A DNA stretch of 64,000 nt from Rhynchopus euleeides (lineage: Eukaryota; Euglenozoa; Diplonemea; Diplonemida; Diplonemidae). The position numbers were made by a program, and so were the translations under genes. Below, piece by piece: positions 32,826 to 42,062 of this stretch. The notes beneath the pieces were generated by a model. That model saw only the letters and a program-made list of their open reading frames with translations, did no database searches and was not told the DNA's origin. The stretch is from contig OY723300.1 in NCBI GenBank assembly GCA_963210315.1, positions 806,001-870,000 of the forward strand, given 5' to 3'. The stretch's first letter is position 1. Each line of letters starts with the position of its first letter.

Positions 32826-33069
32826 CACTGTATGCCTAGGGGGGGTCATAAGCCCCCCTAAAAACGTACGAAAACCAAAATTTTCAACATACCATCAGAA
32901 CCGCCCTAATACCTGATCTGACCCGAAAATCCGACCCATACCCCCCCGGAAACTGTCTGGGGCCCACTTGTGACACCTGATACGCACTTTTGTGATGATT
33001 TTTTGGGGTCCTAAAAAATGTACCTCAGTTTCGTACCTTGCCTTTGTACCTGAACCACTCCCGACCGCA

Positions 33070-33339
33070 TTATTTCGTTCTTTGCCTTTTCTGCGGTGGT
33101 TCTGGCTCAGGTGGCACGCATGTTGCCTTCCCCAGTGCCTCGGCAAGGTCTTTCTTGACCTGATTAGTGGGAATGTTGTGTTGTTGCGTCAGCAGAATGA
33201 GTTCAGCCACCTTCTGGGTGTAGTACTTCGATCGCATATGGGTCATTGTGAGTACTTCGTACGCCTGGGAGGCTGCATCGGCATTAGTAGGCAGCGTTGT
33301 AGATGCTTTTGCTTCGTCGATCTTAGCCTGTGAAGGCAC
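33070..33339 (-). CDS. Element D ORF2, copy 2
   Basis: Identical translation to the ORF at 27194-27463: 89 codons, helical, with a basic C-terminal tail. The same uncertainty about its start applies. Confidence 0.35.
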   Translation of the reverse strand: MPSQAKIDEAKASTTLPTNADAASQAYEVLTMTHMRSKYYTQKVAELILLTQQHNIPTNQVKKDLAEALGKATCVPPEPEPPQKRQRTK

Positions 33340-33498
33340 GATTGGGATATTGTACGCCCTGAGAGCCGAAGTGGCTGTGTAATGACTGTGTAATTTGCGC
33401 CCCGCAGGATATGCACACCACGCAGTCTCGACAACACGTATGAGAGTGTACCATGTGGGGACTCAACAAGGTCATTGGATCGGCATCTGCCTGCCGAC

Positions 33499-34221
33499 TC
33501 AGCCCCCACACAGTGCGACCGCAAGGTCGCCGGATGTCTCAACGCCAGGGGAATACCCTCCCCTGGCGTTGTACAACCCTACTCTCAACCCTCGGGTCCT
33601 CTCCTGGAGGCGGTGGTGGCGGGCCCGCAACGCTTCGTACTTCCGGTACAGACTGAGGTAGTCTGCCCGGCTGACCCGCTCATTGCTTCCTAGATCATCT
33701 GCTGCTCTGGAGCTGCCATCACTCTCACTGCCCGTATCAGTTGGTGTGGGGGTAGGAGCAGGACGAGTGGGAGGAGTAGGAGTGCAGGTGACATCTTTCT
33801 TGGCTAGCAAGGAACGCCGCTTTTCCCGCACGTGCGTGCAGTTGATGCACCACTGCATATATCTGTCGTCACCACGTCCCACTCGCTCTCCTATGTACCC
33901 AGCCCGACGGAGCGCCCGAAATAATGTCGCCTCACCGATGTCGTGTGCCGTTTTCTTTTTACGCAGGTCTGCCACAACGCTCTCTGCCGAGACCCCGCAC
34001 ATCTCCCGTTTGGCGAGCGTCTTTCGAGCAAGGTACTCCTCTGCAGCAGCATCTGACACCTCTGCGAGGCCCTGGGCACGCGGCATGTGTTGCTCGGCGT
34101 GCTGAGTGAGCGTAGTGACACCCTTCCCTTGCAAAGAACGAAATAATGCGGTCGGGAGTGGTTCAGGTACAAAGGCAAGGTACGAAACTGAGGTACATTT
34201 TTTAGGACCCCAAAAAATCAT
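33499..34221 (-). CDS. Element D ORF1, copy 2
   Basis: Same 240-residue protein as 26312-27034 with one visible substitution (Ile for Val in GYIGERV). Its intact frame in both copies argues that it was under selection or that the copies are young. Family unknown. Confidence 0.45.
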   Translation of the reverse strand: MIFWGPKKCTSVSYLAFVPEPLPTALFRSLQGKGVTTLTQHAEQHMPRAQGLAEVSDAAAEEYLARKTLAKREMCGVSAESVVADLRKKKTAHDIGEATLFRALRRAGYIGERVGRGDDRYMQWCINCTHVREKRRSLLAKKDVTCTPTPPTRPAPTPTPTDTGSESDGSSRAADDLGSNERVSRADYLSLYRKYEALRARHHRLQERTRGLRVGLYNARGGYSPGVETSGDLAVALCGG

Positions 34222-34401
34222 CACAAAAGTGCGTATCAGGTGTCACAAGTGGGCCCCAGACAGTTTCCGGGGGGGTATGGGTCGGATTTTCGGGTCAGAT
34301 CAGGTATTAGGGCGGCTCTGATGGTATGTCGAAAATTTTGGTTTTGTACGGGCTTATGACACGGTGGGATCTTGTAAATCTTACATGTATAACTACAAGT
34401 A

Positions 34402-34730
34402 CCGTATACGTAAATATTATGGAACGTAAATATTATGGAACGGGCCCATTTTTGGCCGGTCCGTTCCATAATATTTACGTTCCATAATATTTACAGGGCC
34501 AGTTGGGGACTCGGTGGTGAGGACGGCTTGCGTCAGGAATCGCGCGAAAAGTGCACGAGTAGGTCCCGTCAGGGACTCTGTATGCCGTCCGATCACCTGG
34601 TCCAAGTCCCCGAGTCGCAGAAAGCCCTGTAAATATTATGGAACGAAAAAAATCTGGAACGCCAACCCACCAGCGTTCCAAAATATTTACGTTCCATAAT
34701 ATTTACGTTCCAAAATATTTACGTATACGG
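34402..34730. mobile_element. Element H copy 1: 329-bp MITE
   Basis: Inverted ends CCGTATACGTAAATATT, TA on both sides. The subterminal unit TATTTACGTTCCATAA repeats in tandem at both ends. The core (about 34487-34638) is closed by a 14-bp perfect inverted repeat and contains further nested pairings. No ORF. Copy 2 at 38451 differs by one extra 16-bp unit at the right. Confidence 0.85.
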
Positions 34731-34732
34731 TA

Positions 34733-35158
34733 TATACATGTATTATACATGTATAATACTTGCATGTCAACTATTATACATGTATAATACATGTATATGC
34801 CTGAAATATACATGTAAAATACATGTATATCAAGTAAAAATACAAGTATAATACTTGCATGTCAACTATTATACTTGTATTTTTACTTGATATACATGTA
34901 TTTTACATGTATATTTCAGGCATTTACATGTATTTTACATGTATAATACTTGTCATGCAAGTATTATACATGTAAAATACTTGCATGACAAGTAAAATAC
35001 TTGCATGCAAGTAAAATACATGTATTTTACTTGTCATGCAAGTATTATACATGTATTTTACTTGTCATGCAAGTATTTTACATGTATAATACTTGCATGA
35101 CAAGTATTATACATGTAAAATACATGTAAATGCCTGAAATATACATGTAAAATACATG
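34733..35158. repeat. TACATGTA palindrome field of E
   Basis: Over 400 bp of near-continuous alternation of ACATGTATTATACATGTA, ACTTGCATG, CAAGTATTATAC and CCTGAAATATACATG, forming many overlapping palindromes. The same units recur at 37513-37575, 38384-38450 and 38796-38835 (all E) and 39850-39980 (F). Confidence 0.85.
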
Positions 35159-35411
35159 TACACGGTGGACTCCAGCGGGGGTAGGGTAACCCTTTTCGGG
35201 AGTCTCAACTAGGGGGAGTCCAACTCCCGCTAGCGGGAGTCTATACTCCCGCTAGGGGGAGTCTGACTCCCCCTAGCGGGAGTCTTTTCACCTATTTTCA
35301 CTCATTTTTCCCATGATACCTATGCAATGTGGCACTCGTCACTGAAGTACAGCCACACCAAACGAAACGGACGTTTCCACCCATCCCAGCTCGCAGACCT
35401 GATTCACAAAA

Positions 35412-35792
35412 ATGGGGAAGACGACAACGAAGCCGGCAGCGAAGCCGGCGGCAAAGTCGATTAAGAAGAAGAAGAGCGCAGAGAGTCCCGAGGCTGCGGA
35501 GGCGACGAACATTGTGCATGATTTTTGCACGGCCTTCCCTGTTAAAAAAGGGGGCAGTGTGCTGACACTGGGATCCATTAGAAGGCTCCTAGCAACGGTG
35601 TTGAGCAAGGAGCTCCACCAGCACAGCACCCAGGTGGCCAACGCAATCATCGCCATGTCTTCCCTGACATGGATAAGTTCGCTGTCAGGGAAGTCGCAAC
35701 GATGCGGAAGGAGGGCGCTCTCCGTCATATACAAGGTGGAGGCGAAGTATGGCAAGGTGCAGGATACAAACGTGTCGTCGGGGGCAGCCTGA
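35412..35792 (+). CDS. Element I ORF1, Lys-rich unknown protein
   Basis: 126 residues from ATG 35412. The N-terminal 30 residues are Lys/Ala/Pro-rich like a DNA-binding tail; residues 45-90 look helical (LTLGSIRRLLATVLSKEL). No family recognised. It lies between the left terminus of I and the internal copy of that terminus. Confidence 0.45.
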   Translation: MGKTTTKPAAKPAAKSIKKKKSAESPEAAEATNIVHDFCTAFPVKKGGSVLTLGSIRRLLATVLSKELHQHSTQVANAIIAMSSLTWISSLSGKSQRCGRRALSVIYKVEAKYGKVQDTNVSSGAA

Positions 35793-36057
35793 AGCCGCGA
35801 ATGATCGCGACACGGGCGAACGGCTTGGCACCGTGGGTCTGGATAGATGCTGGAGTTCGGCCGGGTGAAACCGGAAGTCGCAGCAAAATTTGCCCCCCCA
35901 GATTTCTTCCTCAAACCCACCCGTGGGCTGATCCGGCCTTGCACGGTGGACTCCAGCGGGGGTAGGGTACCACTACCGGGTTTAACCCTTTTCGGGAGTC
36001 TCAACTAGGGGGAGTCCAACTCCCGCTAGCGGGAGTATAGATCAGCAGTGGGCAACA

Positions 36058-37197
36058 ATGAGGCGATGCGGGGGGCGAGGGCACCGATGCTCACTGTGCG
36101 ACATCCCAGAAGAACGCTGGTATCAACAGGTGCATCGATACCCGCACCTGACTCTCTCTGAGATGAAAGAGGCTGGCTACCCCTCCCTCTTGGCAGGTGT
36201 GCTTCCCAATGCCCGCTACGTCACCCCAGCACTCCATGACTGCAAGGGGCTCGCCATGCGGCTGATCAGGGTACTGGATGAGACAACAAAAAAAATATTC
36301 GACAAGACCTGTACAAACCTTGCACTGAATGTGTCGCAGAATGGGACAGGTGCTCAGTTCCGGAAGGTCGTGCTTGCCATGTCACAGGACACCACCTACA
36401 AGGGCTTGTTCCGCTACCTCTTTGTCTGCCTTGCAGACCTCATGCATTTCCGGTATGCAGACATCCCCTGGCGCTTCTGGGGATGCAAGGATGAGTCAGC
36501 CCGGATTCCCTTCTTGCGTGCTCGGATCTCAGGGCATATATTTCACTGGTTGATGGAGCATGCCGAAAAGGGATCAACGCGCAATGCCTACGTACACAGT
36601 CTCCATCATTGGTGGGCTCCAGAAGATGCAGTGCCTCTGCAGAACAACGACGAATTTGAAGAAGCAGAGAACGGACATCGCAAGAAAGATGCCGTTACAA
36701 TCGCCAGCTCCGCAACTTACGAGAGAGATCTTGCGATGGCAGAAGAGAAGCGGCGCGCATCGGGCATGCCTTGGAAGGTTGCGCACCTGTCGCAGGACGG
36801 GATCCTCGGGTATAGAGAAGTCATCCTGTGTCCGTGTCTGCACACCCGACACGCTCATAGATTGGCTGTGTATGTTCTTTGCACACAGTTGACACAGCTG
36901 CAGAAGGGGTTTGTGCACTGCAACACACAGGACTTCGTTGAACCCATCAGCGCGCCCTACTTCCTGTTCCGGTTCCCCGAAGGACACCGCAAATTATCGC
37001 TCTGCTTGTGCAAAATGCCAATCCCGCTGGGGGCGACTTTCACACCATTCGTGTCATCCGAGGCGACTTTGAGCACGCTTGACCAACGCGCACAGCAGGA
37101 GGGGGATGACAGTTCTGACGAAGAAGATGAGGCCTGCAGGATGGCTTGTCTTGCCCAAGGTGTAACACAACTACGACAGGCGATGGCCGCACTTTGA
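36058..37197 (+). CDS. Element I ORF2, 379-residue unknown protein with CxxC
   Basis: From ATG 36058. It begins with a Cys-rich CGGRGHRCSLC, followed by VTPALHDCKGLAMRLIRVL near residue 60, aromatic-rich helical blocks (HFRYADIPWRFWGC, HIFHWLMEHA), CPCLHTRHAHR near residue 260 and an acidic C-terminus. The layout of an N-terminal zinc-binding CxxC and a central HD motif is reminiscent of C-terminal halves of CACTA-type transposases, but this is a weak resemblance by eye. It is the largest intact ORF of the element, hence the best candidate for its mobility protein. Confidence 0.5.
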   Translation: MRRCGGRGHRCSLCDIPEERWYQQVHRYPHLTLSEMKEAGYPSLLAGVLPNARYVTPALHDCKGLAMRLIRVLDETTKKIFDKTCTNLALNVSQNGTGAQFRKVVLAMSQDTTYKGLFRYLFVCLADLMHFRYADIPWRFWGCKDESARIPFLRARISGHIFHWLMEHAEKGSTRNAYVHSLHHWWAPEDAVPLQNNDEFEEAENGHRKKDAVTIASSATYERDLAMAEEKRRASGMPWKVAHLSQDGILGYREVILCPCLHTRHAHRLAVYVLCTQLTQLQKGFVHCNTQDFVEPISAPYFLFRFPEGHRKLSLCLCKMPIPLGATFTPFVSSEATLSTLDQRAQQEGDDSSDEEDEACRMACLAQGVTQLRQAMAAL

Positions 37198-37575
37198 CAC
37201 CTCAAATTCTAACCGCTCACCTCCGCAGGTGTAGCCGCTACCAGGAGGATAGGTAGGTAGTCCAGAGTCCGGGGAAACTGACAGAAGCAAAACAAGCCCC
37301 TCCCCATCCCTCTTCCACCATGATTTTACCCCCCACGCCAGTAGACTGTAACTATATCATGGGAAAAATGGATGAAAATAGGTGAAAAGACTCCCGCTAG
37401 GGGGAGTCAGACTCCCCCTAGCGGGAGTATAGACTCCCGCTAGCGGGAGTCTTTGACACCCGCTCAGACTCCCGCTCCCAGACTCCCGCTAGGGCCGCTG
37501 GAGTCCACCGTGTAATAGTTGACATGCAAGTATTATACTTGTATTTTTACTTGATATACATGTATTTTACATGTA

Positions 37576-38383
37576 CCGTAAACGGAAATATTGTGGACCG
37601 TAATAAAGGTGAACCGTACTATAGGTGGACCGTAAAAAAGATGGAACAAATGGGATTTTTCCGGAACTTGGAACATTTTTACGGTCCACCTATTTTACGG
37701 TTGGGATAGTGGACTTGGCGGTTTTTTTTACGAATTCCTTCGACGAAGTCGCGAAGGAACCAAGGAAATCGCACGACTGAAGCTGCAGGATTAACACCAC
37801 AGGGCCTCAACACAGAGTGTGCGCTCACCATCGTCCGGGAACTGTTCTCCCACAGTTACTGCAGGGTGTACTACACTAAAGGAGTACGATTTCCCTGAAT
37901 TTTCCGGGCACTGATTCACGAATTTACATCCGGAGGGAGCCCGGTGGTCTCAGCTTCTGTCTGCGCGCCCTGCCGTACTGTGGCTGCTTTTGTGGGCTCG
38001 TGCAGCAGGTTCTACTTTTACTTCTACCGGAACGCTCCTTGCATGGTACTACACTTCTCGAGGTGTGGTGGTGGGTGAGTCTCGAGGTGAGTGGTGGTGA
38101 TCGTGCCCTTTCCACACGCAGGGAGGACTTGCTTCTCTTGCTGGTGTTGGTTGCGGTGGTGGAGGGAGGGTCCAAAGCTGGGAGGTCGGGAGGCCTACGT
38201 GCGGGAGTCTGCGGCGTGGAGGCCGCAGTCCGCGCCCCGCAACCCACCAGCCCGCGGGCGAAAATCGCATTGTCTTTTCCATATTCAGTCCCAATAAATG
38301 GTGGACCGTAAAAAAGATGGAACGTTTGGCCTTTTTTTGGGAACTTGGAACATTTTTACGGTCCACCCTTTTTCCGTTTACGG
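37576..38383. mobile_element. Element J: 808-bp TA element
   Basis: Inverted ends CCGTAAACGG, TA on both sides. Subterminal repeats of GGTGGACCGTAA and its complement occur at both ends. The interior has no recognisable gene; it carries the third copy of the dispersed 25-bp motif (37994-38018, minus). Confidence 0.8.
37994..38018 (-). repeat. Dispersed 25-bp motif, copy 3
   Basis: Reverse complement of AAAGTAGAACCTGCTGC followed by ACGAGCCC, inside element J. See copy 1 at 7509. Confidence 0.6.
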
Positions 38384-38450
38384 TATATTTCAGGCATATA
38401 CATGTATTATACATGTATAATAGTTGACATGCAAGTATTATACATGTATA

Positions 38451-38795
38451 CCGTATACGTAAATATTATGGAACGTAAATATTATGGAACGGGCCCATTT
38501 TTGGCCGGTCCGTTCCATAATATTTACGTTCCATAATATTTACAGGGCCAGTTGGGGACTCGGTGGTGAGGACGGCTTGCGTCAGGAATCGCGCGAAAAG
38601 TGCACGAGTAGGTCCCGTCAGGGACTCTGTATGCCGTCCGATCACCTGGTCCAAGTCCCCGAGTCGCAGAAAGCCCTGTAAATATTATGGAACGAAAAAA
38701 ATCTGGAACGCCAACCCACCAGCGTTCCAAAATATTTACGTTCCATAATATTTACGTTCCATAATATTTACGTTCCAAAATATTTACGTATACGG
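38451..38795. mobile_element. Element H copy 2: 345-bp MITE
   Basis: Same ends and core as copy 1, TA on both sides, with one extra tandem unit ACGTTCCATAATATTT near the right end. Its core has the same potential pairings as copy 1. Confidence 0.85.
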
Positions 38796-38862
38796 TAATA
38801 CATGTATTATACTTGTAGTTATACATGTAAAATTTACAAGATCCCACCGTGGACCCCCCCTA

Positions 38863-39821
38863 GGGGGGGGGGGGGGGCACTTCGCGACACGTGCCGAAAG
38901 GAGGGGGTGCAGGTGCACCTCTCTTTATGTTTTTCTACTGCAACAGGGGCTCCTGTCAAGTGTCAAAAAAAGATGGTAGACAGCGCTTTGGCACAAACAA
39001 AAAGTCACCAAAAAGACTTGGAGGTGCGTTCTTTGTTTGTACGAACGGTGCCTGCTAGTGCATGTGTGCAGATACCGAACGATGCCACGAGTCTTTTCTA
39101 GTTGGAAAAATACGTTGTTCTGCCAAACAAGCCTGCCGGAAATTGCGAAAACCCCCCTCCTTTTGGGAAACAAAAAGAGAGAGGGCGCGAGGCTGTGCGC
39201 TGCTAGCAAACAATGCTTCCCGAGATGGGGGGCTGGTGGGGAGAGGGTATAGCCATATGCTATCTGTGGCCATGCAGAAATCACCGGGGCAACAAGACGA
39301 TGTGAAAAATGCCAGCTGTTGTGACAGCTGGCATTGCAGGGTTCGGGCGGCTGCTGAATGGCTGCTGGGGTGGGGGGGTGGGGTGTAGTGATGTTGGTGT
39401 TTCTGCTGCTTCTTCATGATTCATCCTTTTTGTTTTTCAGTGGTTCCGTTCAGTCCCCATACCCCTACCCCCACATACCCCCCCCGCCGCCAGCCAGTGC
39501 TGGTGTAACAATTCTTGTGGCAGATGCCAGTTGTGCCCCCCCCCCCCTCAAACCACCTGCAAATTTTGCGCTGTGAAAATCTCAGTGTCCCCAACGTTTC
39601 GACCCGACAGCAGACCCGCGCTACCAAACAGGCGTTCCGTCCCCACTACCCCGCCCCGCCCCCCCCCTCTCCCCCCCTTCCCCCACCACCCCCTCCCCGC
39701 CCAATCGCTTTGCTGAGCTGAAGTCCATCGCGATTGTGACTGCGGAGGGGTGTCTGATTTTGTGAGATTTCGGGAGGGCTTTTGTTCTTCCGGAGGGGGT
39801 GGTGGTGGTGGGGGGGGGGGC
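38863..39821. other. Host segment between D copy 2 and G
   Basis: 959 bp bounded by G runs. No gene I can support. A short inverted repeat (CCAGCTGTTGTGACAGCTGG, 39311-39330) and many C runs are present. Confidence 0.5.
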
Positions 39822-40008
39822 TAGGCTGCACTATACACGGTGGGATCTTGTAAATTTTACATGTATAACTACAAGTATATACATGTATTATACATGTATA
39901 ATACTTGCATGTCAACTATTATACATGTATAATACATGGATATGCCTGAAATATACATGTAAAATACATGTATATCAAGTAATAGCTATTTATTACCGGT
40001 AATAATAA

Positions 40009-40174
40009 AGTACTTTATGGATTGAGGGTAATTACGTCCCCGAAGCAAGGTCCGAGGGTGTTTTGTTCCCCGAGGGAAGGCCCGAGGGCGAAGCCCGAGG
40101 GCCTTCCCGAGGGGAACAAAAACACCCGAGTACCTTGCTGAGGGGACGTAATTTCCCGAAATCCAGAAAGTACT
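40009..40174. repeat. 166-nt hairpin with five tandem GA/GA mismatches (K2)
   Basis: Identical to the K1 hairpin, including all five GA/GA positions and the GAA loop at 40090-40092. Confidence 0.9.
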
Positions 40175-40298
40175 CAATTAGGACCGGTTATATGGTAGTT
40201 TGTTAACGGTCCTGAAACCATTATAATCGGTTACCTGCAGAAAGCCTCCGTAGTACCAGAGCCACAACCTCCACAGATCACGCAACATCACACACATC

Positions 40299-41339
40299 AT
40301 GCCCCGCGCCGCCGATCATGACAGCGACAGCAGCAGCAGCACATCAAGTGACGGTGACCTCATGCCAGTCCGCAGCAGGAAGGCATACACCGATCGACTG
40401 ACTGACTTCGAGGCGTACGTCGCTGAGGAGGCTCCCCGGGTTCGTTCCATGAAGACAATCTACTCCGAGAAGCACATCAAGGGCTATCTCAAGGCCAAGC
40501 TGCAGGGGGGTTCTGCCGCATCGTCAATCTGGAACTACTACTCCATCATCAACTTCAAGGTCAAGATTGTCCACGGGAACATGATCAAGACAAAGATGCC
40601 ACGCCTCCACCAGTACGTGAAGAATCAAACAAAGGGCTACACCACCAAACAAGCCAAAACCTTCTCTTTTCAAGAACTGCAGGACTACATGGACAAGGGC
40701 ACCGGGTCGCTGGCGAGCAAGCAGGATCGTGCGCTTGTGGTGCTGGCCTTCTTCGGTGGGATGCGCTGCGTTGAACTCCGCAACCTGTCGATCGAAAACA
40801 TCACCGTCCAAGATGAGCAGATCAGCGTGAAGTTCTACGGTGCAAAGCAGGGAAGCGTCGCGATTGAACGGTCGTTTGTGGTCCCCAAGATGCTGAACGA
40901 AGAAGCTGTGTTCTACGACGTCCTCAAGGCCCATCTGGCCCACCTCTCTCTGTCGGACCTCGTGACGGGGCCTGTCGCAAGACGCATCAACAAGGCCGGC
41001 AGCGCGTTCCTCGCTTCGCCCATCGGGCGAAACCAATTCTACGGGCTGCCACGGAAGATTGCGCTGTGCCTGGAAAAGGACCCGGAGGGATACACCGGGC
41101 ACAGCATGAGACGCTCCGCCGCGCTGGCAGCGGCCAATGGCGGCGCGTCCACCATGGATCTCCGCAGGCATTTCGGCTGGCGCGGAGAATCGACGCCGCA
41201 GCTCTACCTTGATGCATCCACGACACACCAGCGGAACGTCGCGCACATGATGTCAAGCCAGCCTTCACAGGGGACGACGACGGGAGCGCCAAGCCAGAGC
41301 AGGGTGACTGTGGATCTGAACGTCAACCTGCCGAGGTGA
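40299..41339 (+). CDS. Tyrosine recombinase/integrase, copy 2
   Basis: 346 residues, identical to the protein at 23672-24712, with Arg156, Lys183, His268, Arg271, His291 and Tyr303 all present. Lying in a different host element from copy 1, it shows that the unit moves as a whole. No degradation visible. Confidence 0.92.
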   Translation: MPRAADHDSDSSSSTSSDGDLMPVRSRKAYTDRLTDFEAYVAEEAPRVRSMKTIYSEKHIKGYLKAKLQGGSAASSIWNYYSIINFKVKIVHGNMIKTKMPRLHQYVKNQTKGYTTKQAKTFSFQELQDYMDKGTGSLASKQDRALVVLAFFGGMRCVELRNLSIENITVQDEQISVKFYGAKQGSVAIERSFVVPKMLNEEAVFYDVLKAHLAHLSLSDLVTGPVARRINKAGSAFLASPIGRNQFYGLPRKIALCLEKDPEGYTGHSMRRSAALAAANGGASTMDLRRHFGWRGESTPQLYLDASTTHQRNVAHMMSSQPSQGTTTGAPSQSRVTVDLNVNLPR

Positions 41340-42062
41340 TGCCCTCTAGCCCCTGTGAAGTGTTGTAGCGAGTAGGAGCAATGTGGATCAAGCAAACTGG
41401 CCAGGACCTCGCCCCCACACCGCCCCTGCCCCCAGCCGCTTTTTCCAGGAAATAAAGATTTCCATTATTGCCCTCAATATTGCGGTAATAAGAAAGCTGA
41501 GTGTAAATAATGGATGAAGTCACTAAACCCAGGCTATATTCCTGTGACTGCTTTATTTCCTAGTTTTGATAAAAACTTTTTAATTACCGAATGGTCAATA
41601 ATATCGCCTTTAAGTCTCGTAAAGTGGTTTATTATTACCTCTTGGCTTATGGACTTTCTGCAGGAAACCGGTAATAATGGTTTCAGGACCGGTAATAAAA
41701 TTTACAAGATCCCACCGTGTACGTATAATACGCTATACGTATAATACGTATAATACGTATTATACGCTCCGGATTTTCACCCCATTTTTGCATACACCGT
41801 ACAGAGTGGCTGTCCGTGGCTGGACTTGGAGTGTGACCCCTGATATTCTTGTTGAGTGTGACTCTCACTGCATCCCCCAGTCAGCTGAAGTGCATGTGGG
41901 TGTGTAACGATATCAGGTGAGAAGCGCAACCGCACCGACAGGCGTGGGACGCTGTCGAAGTGCTGACGAACGACGCCACGAACCCAAAGTCCGGTGTGAG
42001 TCGCATCGTGGATGCCTGTGCAGTATTGCCTGAACGTATAATACGTATTTTAACGTATAATA

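Larger units (their letters stand above)
29513..32836 (-). mobile_element. Element B: hAT-like transposon with TA flanks
   Basis: The inverted ends read GGCATACAGTGCAAACGATA, with TA on both sides (29511-29512, 32837-32838) and no 8-bp duplication: the left flank is a C run and the right flank is the end of D. Clusters of the palindromic unit ATACGATAAT/ATTATCGTAT fill 29530-29770 and 32740-32825. The interior encodes a transposase on the minus strand split by a frameshift. B is the only element here with a recognisable DDE-type transposase. Confidence 0.85.
35161..37512 (+). mobile_element. Element I: CACGGTGGACTCC-ended TA element with two ORFs
   Basis: The inverted ends are CACGGTGGACTCCAGCGG; TA flanks both sides (35159-35160, 37513-37514). 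The palindrome GACTCCCGCTAGCGGGAGTC and its parts recur at both ends. About 105 bp of the left end is repeated directly at 35941-36045, between the two ORFs. The CAC start and TA duplication recall the CMC (CACTA/Mirage) superfamily, but I cannot confirm a transposase. Confidence 0.8.
34360..38851. mobile_element. Element E: CACGGTGGGATC-ended element packed with four nested insertions
   Basis: The inverted ends are CACGGTGGGATCTTGTAAA. The flanking duplication is GA (34358-34359, 38852-38853), confirmed by the intact D copy. Removing H1, I, J and H2 with their TA duplications leaves about 650 bp made largely of TACATGTA palindromes, with no gene. The same family is present as F. Confidence 0.85.
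32839..38860 (-). mobile_element. Element D copy 2 (inverted), interrupted by E
   Basis: Element sequence is 32839-34359 plus 38854-38860. With E and one GA duplication removed it totals 1,528 bp, exactly the length of copy 1. TA flanks both ends (32837-32838, 38861-38862). Copy 1 and copy 2 are nearly identical; one coding difference is visible in ORF1. Confidence 0.85.
39981..41699 (+). mobile_element. Element K copy 2, nested in F
   Basis: Same 1,719 bp as K1 at a constant offset of 16,627, in the same orientation. Reading the two side by side I saw no difference, and the encoded proteins are identical. Confidence 0.85.
39836..41719. mobile_element. Element F: short member of the E family, contains K2
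   Basis: Ends CACGGTGGGATCTTGTAAA as in E, with a TA duplication (39834-39835, 41720-41721); excising F restores the left terminal repeat of G. Without K2 only about 165 bp remain, all of it TACATGTA-type palindromes. Confidence 0.85.

Noticed and set aside
29511-32838. 8-bp target duplication TAGGCATA/TATGCCTA around CAGTG ends of B
   Set aside because: These flanks are reverse complements, not direct repeats, so they belong to the terminal inverted repeat.
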